A DNA stretch of 28,996 bases from Dunaliella salina (Eukaryota > Chlorophyta > Chlorophyceae > Chlamydomonadales > Dunaliellaceae): contig MU069657.1 in the NCBI GenBank assembly GCA_002284615.2, positions 104,891 to 133,886 on the forward strand, written 5' to 3'. The notes below the pieces were generated by a model. That model did not search any database, was not told the DNA's origin, and saw only the letters and a program-made list of their open reading frames with translations. This document shows positions 22,101-28,996 of this stretch, in pieces. The number at the start of each line of letters is the position of its first letter. Position 1 is the stretch's first letter. A program made the position numbers and the translations under genes.

Positions 22101-22428
22101 TAGGCTGGGTGCGCGCTTGAGCTGTACCTTTGCGCGTGCTGTCTGGGGCTGGCTTGGCTGCAGGGACGTCAGGTTGAGAGGATATCACAACGTTTGCTTG
22201 AGCAGATGGTGCGGTGGACTTGGGAGATGGCATGGCGCTCGCCTTGGCTGCAGGTGCGGCAGCTTGGGAGGACAGCAAAGTGCTTGCTTTGGCAGATGGT
22301 GCGGCGGGTCTGGAGGACAACAAGGCATTAGCAGACCGCTGGCCCTTGCCAAAGGTCTTGCCCTCATCCGGGTTCCGCGGCTGGTTGTGGGCTCGCATGA
22401 GGCTGACCTGTGTGTGTGCACATATTTT

Positions 22429-22489
<61 letters not shown>

Positions 22490-22535
22490 GTGTGTGTGTG
22501 TGGGCGCGTGCGTGTGTGCATGTCTGGGGGTGTGG

Positions 22536-22608
<73 letters not shown>

Positions 22609-24350
22609 CGCGCGCACACGCAAGAGAAGGCACCTGCCTGTGATCATGCTAGAGGAGATCTGGAGACGATCTAGAAGCATGCACACTCGTAGTGCGTATG
22701 GCTTGTTGGCATGATGAATCATGATTTTCTGTGACCTGCAACTCTGGACCACCCAACTCTCTGTGTCAGTGCTATCTGTTGAGCCTTTCCTTAATGCACG
22801 CTGGTTGTGCCCAGCGTAGGCTTTCTTTCTTTCTTTCTTTCCACCCAACGAGCAGGACTCACTGTTTGTGTCAGTGATGATTATTGGGTCTTTCCTTTAA
22901 TGCACGCTGGCTGCTGTCCAGCGTAGGCTATCACTTCTCCCACGGAGGCATATGCAGTCGGTCACACAGGCAATGGCAGCGTTTCAAAACCTTCCTAGAT
23001 ACCTTGAAAATGCTGCACGACAGTGTCTGGGTTAGCAGATTTAAGGTTTGGAGGTCAGATTCAAAGCAAGAGAGCAGTGAAGCCGCTCTTGCAAGCTCAG
23101 GGATGCGTTTTTCTCTTATGTTTACAGAGGTGGGCGACGAAGGCCTCGAAAAGGGGTACTTTTAAAATGTTCCTTGAGCAATTTGCCCATGACTGGCAAG
23201 ATTCAAGCCTAAGACCAAAATATAGCCCATGCTCTGTTCACAGACCTGAGCTTGAATCCTGCCGGTCACGGACAACATGCCTAATTGGCCGCGGCGTGAA
23301 CCCTATTTTTCACCACCAGAACTCCATATCTGACCACCTACTGTACCAAATTGCGTGATTTTTGGTGATTTGGAGTCCTTGAGCCAAATAAATATCATTG
23401 CAAAAAAAATTGAGTGAAAAGACCCAGTGGTTTGTCAGATACTGAATTTCAGCCATTTCCCTTACAGAGAATTCAACACTAGGGGTGCCAAAAAGGTCAA
23501 TTTTTGACCTTCTTTGTTCCCACTTTTGAATATGCAGGATGTTAGCATATCATATAAGGGTTATTAAGAAAATATTTTGGGGGTGAAAAATGGTCCCAGG
23601 GTGGAGCTGTGGGCCATTTCATGGTGATCTGAGGCCAGGAGAGTGATCTGGGGTCAACCAATTTTCATAATTTTTTGGTGAAAGTGTTCTTATTTATATT
23701 ATAATAGTTGGCCTGGTCAGATTTGGAAAATGTAGGCGGGAAAGAACATTTTTCAGGAATTTGGGCCCGTTGCCCACCTCTGTTACGTTTATGGTTTTTG
23801 AAGGTGTTTGCTTCACAATTGCGCCGCACGCATCAAGAATGAGTGTGTAAGTTAGGAAACCAACACAAGCTTCTCTATGGGATCACCATAATAACATTTA
23901 TTGGAAGCTGGTATCACACATTCTCTAGAATCAAATGCAATTACGTGTACTGCAGTGCAACGGTAACATCATGCATCCAAAGGAACCTTTTCTGTAACCC
24001 CTTTTACCACAGAGGGTTGGTGGAGGGGACACACGGTGTCTTGGCCCCAGGCATCCTTTTTCCCTTACCTGATGGATATCTCTTCCTTCACTAGTGGGTG
24101 TTTTTCCCTTAACTGATGGGTACCCTGGTACCAGGATTGATGTGGGTAGTGTTTTCACTGCCTGAGTAGTTTTTCTCTTTTCTCCTCTCACCAAAGGCTC
24201 AACCAGCTCCGCAGAAAGTAGACGGGTAGAAGAAGGCTGCTGGCAATGCTGCTGGCAAGACTGGTCCTTGCCTTGCCCCATCTCCTGCTGCAGCTGCTGC
24301 TGCAGCTGCTGCTGCAGCTGCTGCTGCNGCTGCTGCTGCTGCTGCTGCTC

Positions 24351-24390
<40 letters not shown>

Positions 24391-27300
24391 TGCTGCTCCC
24401 CTTGCTGCTCCTGCTGCCGCTGCTGCTGCTGTTGCTGCTGCTTCTCCCCTTGCTGCTGCTGATGCTGCTGCTGCCCTTGTCTACCCTGGCACTCTGATCT
24501 GCCTCGTTGCAGCACCCTGTCCAAATCTGCCTCACTGGAGCCAATAGCTAGGGTGCGACAGCCCTGTCATTTTTTTGTTGCAGTGAGCATAGAGCCATAA
24601 TCAGGGTGCATGCATTTTGATATTTGATCGGGAGGCTTTATACAACCAGAACAGGGATATCTCCGGGCATGGGACTAGGAGCAACCTCACGCATTTTTTT
24701 CAACAACATGAAGTTTTGCAAGCGCACTCCAGTGTCACAAAGGGGGTGTGCCAAATTTGCATAGAAATGCACGAATGAAAATTGAGCTGTGTCCTCTGTG
24801 AAACCCATGGGGCAGGTTCCTGCCCGGTGAGCTCAGCAATACAAAGTTCTGCAAGCGCACTCCTGTCTGAAATGGGTGTTCCAAAAACGTACAGAAATGC
24901 AAGAGTGAAAGTCAAGCCCTGCTCATTGTGTACTCCCAAGGGTCGGTTCCTGACCTCAGAGGTTGATGACTTCTCCACTCTCCATTTTGGTGTCATACAA
25001 ATTGTGATGGGTAGACATGAGGTCTTTGAATCAATGTATCTCCTTTTCCTTGATTGATATGGGGAGTCTTCACTGCCCATGTAGTTTCTCTTTCTGCATG
25101 CATACATCCCATCAGTTCTTCTCCTGGCTTTCACCTAGGCTAGCTGCGTCTGGTGCGAATCTGAGGGCCCTTCGGTGAAATCCCTGCTAGCTTGCAAATC
25201 AGACATCCTTTCCTTAATGCACGAGGCCTTCAGCCAGCATGACCTTTTCTATCCCCTAAGCCCCGGCCAAAATCATCCCCCCTTGCATAAACATCAAAAA
25301 GAGAACTTGATGACATCATGATTGTGCATGCCGCATAGGACCAGCGAGTGCACGGATCTCACATATTGTGCACCTGTTCAACTCCAGGCACAAAACCAGC
25401 CCCAGTGCTGCTCTCTTGCAGCAGCTTGACCAGGAAGGCGCGCCGCTCCTCTGGAGCTGTCTGGTTGTCAAAAAAGCCACCTGCAAGTAAACAGTAAACA
25501 ACAATAGAGACAGGGCCACATCCATGAGAGAGTGTTTGCTGTTGACACAAGGGTACGGAGAAGTTCTTTTGACATAAAAGTACTTGCACTCGTGCAAAAA
25601 AGCTTGCTTGACACGAGGGTAAAAAAAGCATATCCATGAGAGAGTGTTTGCTGTCGACACAAGGGTACAGAGAAGTTCTTTTGGCATAAAGATGCAAAAT
25701 AGCTTGCTTGACATGAGGGTGAAAAAAGCATGTTTGATGCAAGGGTGCAAAAGTTTGGTTGAACCAAGGTGCAAAAAGGCCACCTGTGGGGCACTTCAAC
25801 AGCAAGAAGGCAGTGTTCCAGTGGGCCACTTGCAAGCAATAGGGAAGCAGCAACAAAGGCAGGACCACTGCTCAAAAAAGAGCTTGCTTGGTGTGAAGAA
25901 AAAAGTGAAGGTAGAAACTTATGCGGCACATGGAACACTCACTGCGTAGGCAAGAAAAAGGATAGGGCAAAGGAGGCACTTTGCCTCAACGAGCACTCAA
26001 TTCCCTTTCTTACTTACCAAAGAAGCTACACTTGCAATAAAGTAAAATGGAAGCTATCCACTGCAGAATGCACCTCTTCAGACTATGCAGACTATCTGCT
26101 AAAGATGATGCAAGCTTCAATGCTGTGTGCTTCTTACACCAGCTGTCAACTTGTGTACAAGACACTCTTTCTTGAATGGAAAACCTGACAGCACTCACCA
26201 GTGATGGAAGAGTCTGCAAAGCGCTTCTTTTCCTCAGCAACTTGGATGATGTGCTTCTCCACAGAGCCCTCGGTCATCAGCCTCAGCACCAGCACCTGTA
26301 CGGTCCGATTCATAAAAAAAAAACTGTACCTCCGTTTTTGTGTACTATCTTTCTGATAATAGATATTAAAAAGCATTTTTGACCATCAGCCACAAGAAGG
26401 AAAAGGAAAAAAGAAAGGAAAGTCTACGCAAGCCAGAGGCTGCGCGCATTAAAAAAAGTACCCCTAACTGGAAAGTTAGAGGCTTCACCAGAAGGCCCTT
26501 AGAACTAGACTAGACATAGCTAACCTAGGAGAGAGCCAAAAAAAGAGCTAAAGAGACTCAGCCACACCTGAGCACCTATTTGGACAAGGGAATAAAAAAT
26601 TTCAACCCCGAGAGGGTGGTTGGGAGTTGCTAGGGGCAAGGCAGAGCACAGTAGAAGGAGGAGAGTGCAAGCTCGCAGGCGCATGGCTGATATCCCGCTA
26701 GACTCTTGTGAATCATCTGCTTTTGGCTCATAGCTTGCTTGCTAACTTAGGCAAGACCTGATCGACTAGCTATGCCCTTTGGGGCTGCTAATTAGGAAAT
26801 TTTTTCTTAATGCACACAGCATGTTAGCCTTTACTTCCCTGCTCACTTTTCCTTATAGTTTCTTATAGTACTGTAAATGGGGTACTCACAGAAAAAAGTT
26901 ACATCAAGATGCCATCTTGATGCAATGCAGAAATATCACTTGTTTCAAACATCTCATTCAGAGCCAGCACAAGCCGTCAAAAAGATGCATACACACTTTT
27001 TTGCCTGGTAAGTATTTTGGAGCATCTTGTATGGTGTTTCCCAGCGTATCTCCAGCCAACCAGTAGGGCAATTAGATTGGCTCTGAAAGCATCATGCTGC
27101 TATACTAAGTCTTTGATCAGAAAATCAAGGTGGGCCCCCACCTTGAATCTGGTCTGTAACCTTTAAAGAATGTGGTGAGGGAAGAAGTCATCAAAGCCAC
27201 AGGACACCACAAAATATTGCCATGGAAGAAAAAAAGACATTTGCACATGTCAGCAGCAGCATCCTTTCCTGCTTTGGGGGAGATCTTCAGGACCAAAACA

Positions 27301-27765
27301 CGTTGCATCTTCTTTGCCCAAGCTTAGCTGGGCAATGCTTAAATTGAGACATCACACTGACCGTGCACTCACACTGACCGCTTTTGAAAACTTAAGCACA
27401 CTCGAATTTTTGTCTGCAAAAATTCCTATTCCTGATCCATGACATTTCTACAATGCAAAACACCAGATACCTCTCTCTTTCCTGATTGATGCAGTTGGCA
27501 AGGGCTTGATCCTGAAGGTCAGCATTTCATCCACAATACTTTTGAAAATGCAGGCATTCAATACCGTTTTGCAATGCAGAAGATTGAATACCTCTCACTT
27601 TTTACTTAAGCAATGGGCAAGGGCTTGAGTGTGATGGCATGTGTTTTAATGCAAAACACTTTCTTTTGAAAATGCAGGCATCCGAACACGTTTGCAGTGC
27701 AGAATATCAAATACCTCTCTCTTTTGACCGATGCGATGAGCACGGGCTTGAGCCTGAAGGTCAGC
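18449..27765 (-). CDS. SNF2-family chromatin-remodelling ATPase (SYD/Snf2-like), 3' part of gene
   Basis: Exons traced: 27765-27715, 26295-26199, 25480-25363, 24534-24192, 22407-18974 and 18523-18449. All introns are GT-AG and all phases close (0, 1, 2, 0, 2). Exon 1 encodes helicase motif [19 protein letters not shown]. Exon 2 continues [18 protein letters not shown] and [13 protein letters not shown]. Exon 3 gives [20 protein letters not shown], the post-helicase segment seen in plant SYD and yeast Snf2, then VPGVEQVHN. Exon 4 ([12 protein letters not shown], then about 60 Gln) and the 1144-codon exon 5 form a disordered, Ala/Gln/Gly-rich tail with a KRRKVE basic motif near 20867-20887 that could be a nuclear signal. 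Exon 6 encodes [20 protein letters not shown] and GGKR. The product should be the DNA-translocating motor of a nucleosome remodeller in the nucleus. The ATP-binding half lies beyond the window, and the motif V exon was not found. The 3' terminus is unknown. Exons 1-3 are near certain. Joining 4-6 rests on phase and splice-site agreement. Confidence 0.82.
18885..18962 (+). repeat. LINE tail fragment within an intron of the SNF2 gene
   Basis: CCTTTCCTTAATTGATGTAGG, GTGAGTGTCCTAAGCTTAC and then T-rich TTTTTTTCC match the tail family. It lies just past the donor of the 3.4-kb exon, so the open frame running on to 18865 is read from repeat sequence rather than gene. Confidence 0.6.
19490..19800. 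repeat. 108-bp coding tandem repeat, three copies
   Basis: Within the long exon of the SNF2 gene, [16 protein letters not shown] units recur with a 108-base period (marker TGCATGCACC at about 19531, 19639 and 19747). The period is 36 codons, so frame is kept. Confidence 0.85.
19985..20400. repeat. About 94-bp Gly/Ala/Lys-rich coding tandem repeat
   Basis: [21 protein letters not shown] units recur with starts of the marker TGCTGCTCTCC near 19989, 20082, 20175 and 20271. The period is near 93-96 bases (31-32 codons), within the long SNF2-gene exon. Confidence 0.8.
20925..21045. repeat. 45-bp coding tandem repeat
   Basis: [15 protein letters not shown] recurs about every 45 bases (15 codons), two clear copies and a partial third, in the long exon. 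Confidence 0.85.
21430..21870. repeat. 105-108-bp coding tandem repeat, four copies
   Basis: Units of the form AADPxxPALPxAxALTxxDP recur with GGATCAGC markers near 21504, 21611, 21716 and 21824. The predicted protein is Pro/Ala-rich and disordered. Confidence 0.85.
22422..22620. repeat. Compound (TG)n/(CA)n microsatellite at an intron 3' end
   Basis: Two long TG runs (22434-22486 and 22539-22600) separated by an imperfect TG-rich stretch, then CGCGCGCGCGCG. On the gene strand this is (CA)n leading directly into the CACACACAG acceptor of the 3.4-kb exon. Confidence 0.95.
22725..22940 (+). repeat. Two tandem retroelement hairpin tails with (CTTT)n tail
   Basis: Copy 1 reads CCTTAATGCACGCTGG, TTGTG, CCCAGCGTAGGC and then (TTTC)n. 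Copy 2 reads CCTTTAATGCACGCTGG, CTGCTGT, CCAGCGTAGGC. CGCTGG/CCAGCG is a perfect 6-bp stem in both. A GTGTCAGTG / TTGGGTCTTTCC body precedes each. Confidence 0.85.
22941..23119. other. Short intronic stretch without recognised feature
   Basis: This lies within the SNF2-gene intron between 24192 and 22407. No domain or repeat was recognised. Confidence 0.4.
23120..23665. repeat. Dispersed non-coding repeat, copy 2
   Basis: Direct-orientation partner of 16645-17195, sharing GGGCGACGAAGGCC, GGGGTACTTTTAAAATGTTCC, AATATCATTGCAAAA, TTTTGAATATGCAGG and GGGTGGAGCTGTG. The copies are diverged and each has its own small indels. Confidence 0.8.
24000..24185 (+). mobile_element. LINE 3' tail fragment with internal duplication
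   Basis: ACACGGTGTCTTGGCCCCAGG, then three CCTTAMYTGATGG-like blocks, and finally GTTTTCACTGCCTGAGTAG with a T-rich end. It matches 12555-12650 in the opposite orientation. It lies just after the donor at 24191. Confidence 0.75.
24287..24476. repeat. CTG/CAG triplet tract encoding polyglutamine
   Basis: On the gene strand this is CAG-rich and encodes a mainly Gln run in exon 4 of the SNF2 gene, with CTGCTGCAG units at one end. Position 24327 is an unresolved N, so the exact length and sequence are unsure. Confidence 0.95.
24711..24972. repeat. About 133-bp tandem duplication in an intron
   Basis: AAGTTTTGCAAGCGCACTCC at 24711 and AAGTTCTGCAAGCGCACTCC at 24844 begin two diverged copies, each also sharing AGAAATGCA and GGTTCCTG blocks. 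They lie between SNF2-gene exons 3 and 4. Confidence 0.85.
25030..25100 (+). repeat. LINE tail fragment
   Basis: CCTTTTCCTTGATTGATATGG, GGAGTCTTCACTGCCCATGTAG and then TTTCTCTTTC, as in the other LINE tails. Confidence 0.7.
25200..25245 (+). repeat. Partial hairpin-tail repeat
   Basis: TCCTTTCCTTAATGCACGAGG with only part of a hairpin after it. No T-rich tail is kept. Confidence 0.45.
25521..25745. repeat. About 112-bp tandem duplication in an intron
   Basis: TCCATGAGAGAGTGTTTGCTG starts at 25521 and 25633. Both copies continue with GACACAAGGGTAC, GAGAAGTTCTTTTG and AGCTTGCTTGACA. They lie between SNF2-gene exons 2 and 3. Confidence 0.9.
26395..26545 (-). repeat. Retroelement hairpin-tail repeat
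   Basis: On the minus strand: TTAATGCGCGCAGCCTC, TGG, CTTGCGTAGAC and a T/C-rich tail. The flank AAAGTTAGAGGCTTCACCAG is shared with the 11.5-kb copy. Confidence 0.75.
26546..27419. other. Intronic, no further gene seen; partial tail near 26800-26850
   Basis: This lies within the large intron between SNF2-gene exons 1 and 2. TTTCTTAATGCACACAGC near 26805 resembles the hairpin tail. Nothing else was recognised. Confidence 0.45.
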
Positions 27766-27770
27766 CTGCG
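27420..27770 (-). repeat. About 122-bp tandem triplication containing the motif VI exon
   Basis: ATACCTCTC markers at 27467, 27588 and 27711 show periods of 121 and 123 bases. The 27711 copy holds the intact motif VI exon (27715-27765) with a CAG acceptor and GT donor. The other two keep the donor-side sequence but have lost the acceptor AG, and their reading of the exon is degraded, for example [17 protein letters not shown] at about 27470-27520. Confidence 0.85.
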
Positions 27771-28149
27771 GTTACAGAAACCATTTAAAGCTCCACTACA
27801 TCGCAATACTGGACAGAGAGTGACGAACTCAGGCTTGTTGTTCAAGTCCAATGTATGCTATATGTATTGATGTGGATTGACTGCCATCAGCAAGCAAAGA
27901 TTTGGGAGCAACAGCTGCAAAGAATGATTTAGAAAAACAGCAGAGGAACAAAGACTGTTCACCAAGTTTTTTCTCTTCCTTTCTTTCATGAAACAAGTGA
28001 CATAAAGTCCACTTAATGTCGTCAAGAGAAAGCAAATAAACAAAAAAAGGAAAAGCAAAGGAAAAGAATATGGGGGGCATTGCTCCAAATTCTTGGGACT
28101 TTAAATTACGGGTACAGGAATGAAGTCTTCAGTAGGAAAACCATTTCAT
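27771..28149. other. No recognised exon
   Basis: This should be intron upstream of the SNF2 motif VI exon. A DWNP-type motif V exon was looked for on the minus strand and not found. Confidence 0.4.
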
Positions 28150-28307
28150 GTGCAGTACACACCATAGGGGTGTCACAAGTGTGTGGAACTGTGCCCTCAA
28201 ACACGTTTGTGCAGTACACACCATAGGGTACTGCCCTCAAACACGTTTGTGCAGTACACACCATAGGGGTGTCACAAGTGTGTGGAACTGTGCCCTCAAA
28301 CACGTTT
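28150..28307. repeat. 59-bp tandem repeat with a shortened middle copy
   Basis: GTGCAGTACACACCATAGGG begins units at 28150 (59 bp), 28209 (40 bp) and 28249 (59 bp). The outer two are identical as read by eye. The middle one lacks 19 bases (the GTGTCACAAGTG region). Confidence 0.95.
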
Positions 28308-28970
28308 GAGATCAAATCATGGAACAAAAAACATGCCACCAGATTCCTGATGATTTATAATTAATTCCTACTATTATTTTGCAACTCGACCTCCAAGAGT
28401 GATATATGCCAGATCAAAGTTTGGCAGGAGATCTGAGAAAGCCTCGAAAATTTGACCCCTGAAAACACAATAAGCATCAGTACAGAGGTTCCATGCAAAT
28501 TGATGAGCACCAAAACAAGTGAAAGTATGCTCAAGGCATTCTCCTCTGCACATTGAACTGTATTGGTTCCTGCTAGACCATGCTGCTTGCCGTCTCAAAT
28601 CGTTGATTTCCATTACCATGCACAGCTGTGCACCCCTTTTTGTGCATGCAGTCATTGCGCAGGGCCAAAAACGATACCTATGCGTGGTGATTTAGTTTCT
28701 GCACAGTATAAAACAAAGAAAACTTGGGACAGGGAGTGCTCCATGTGTGAAAGCAAACTGTAGAGCTTAGGGTTCAACCTACCCCTCCAAACGTTCTTGC
28801 TCACCCTGGCCCAGCCAAGCCACAATTTGCCCTTATTTTCAAATGGTGTCTACTATATCACTGCTACACTCCTTAGGGTCAAATTGACAGAATGGGAAGG
28901 TTGGAAAATTCCCATTTTTTCATTGCCATTTTTCACCACATTCCCCCCTCTTTCCCCTTTTGAGCACCCT
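28308..28970. other. No recognised gene
   Basis: A minus-strand frame at 28655-28374 has no recognised domain. The region probably belongs to the SNF2 gene's upstream intron. Confidence 0.4.
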
Positions 28971-28973
28971 AGC

Positions 28974-28996
28974 ACACACACACACACACACACACA
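28974..28996. repeat. (CA)n microsatellite at the window edge
   Basis: ACACACA repeat running off the end of the window. Confidence 0.95.

Noticed and set aside
20627..22674. Several plus-strand Leu-, Ala- or Gly/Ser-rich frames
   Set aside because: These are complements of polyQ/polyA coding and CA repeats. There is no splice support or recognisable domain.
22408..22848. N-terminal extension of the long minus-strand frame (Thr-His repeats and upstream residues)
   Set aside because: The frame is open only because (CA)n and a hairpin-tail repeat happen to lack stops. A CAG acceptor at 22408 marks the true exon edge.
24246..24497. Polyleucine or polycysteine proteins on the plus strand
   Set aside because: They are other frames of the CAG tract that encodes glutamine on the gene strand.
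28150..28307. CRISPR-like array
   Set aside because: The units are contiguous tandem repeats with no unique spacers, in eukaryotic DNA.

Overview
The window looks like nuclear DNA of a green alga, probably a chlorophyte of the Chlamydomonadales. A Dunaliella-like genome is a guess from the style of the sequence. The signs are intron-rich genes with short exons, CAG/CTG-driven polyglutamine and polyalanine, long TG/CA microsatellites, a SNF2 ATPase that resembles the plant SYD/Snf2 type, and a dense load of decayed non-LTR retrotransposons. No prokaryotic gene organisation, rRNA, tRNA or CRISPR array was seen.

Two host genes can be rebuilt by joining exons, both on the minus strand. (1) A complete six-exon gene (9675 down to 6741) encodes about 243 residues. 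It has a RING-CH (RINGv, C4HC3) zinc finger with canonical ligand spacing, followed by a PB1/ubiquitin-like beta-grasp segment, and is probably an E3 ubiquitin ligase. (2) The 3' part of a SNF2-family chromatin-remodelling ATPase gene (27765 down to at least 18449) carries helicase motif VI, the end of the helicase core and the post-helicase segment. A polyglutamine exon, a 3.4-kb low-complexity exon and one further short exon follow. All splice phases in both models close.

Layout. 1-5485: TG microsatellite, then LINE debris (PD-(D/E)XK nuclease ends on both strands, RNase H, zinc knuckle, PHD-like finger). 5486-6740: no recognised gene. 6741-9675: RING-CH gene, with a LINE 3' end lodged in its last intron. 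9676-12550: mostly non-coding, with a 186-bp inverted-repeat element carrying a perfect 8-bp target duplication at 10308-10509. 12555-16545: minus-strand LINE sequence (RT thumb, PHD-like finger, zinc knuckle, and a well-kept nuclease end with its 3' tail) containing a nested short insertion. 16645-17195 and 23120-23665: two copies of a non-coding dispersed repeat. 18449-28996: the SNF2 gene, whose introns carry CA repeats and short tandem duplications, including decayed copies of its motif VI exon.

A short 3' module recurs across the window: CCTTAATGCACG, a variable hairpin, GCGTAG and a T-rich tail. It is most simply read as the 3' end used by LINEs and short derivatives for retrotransposition. 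Gene models here come from reading splice sites and frames by eye. No alignment or database search was run.
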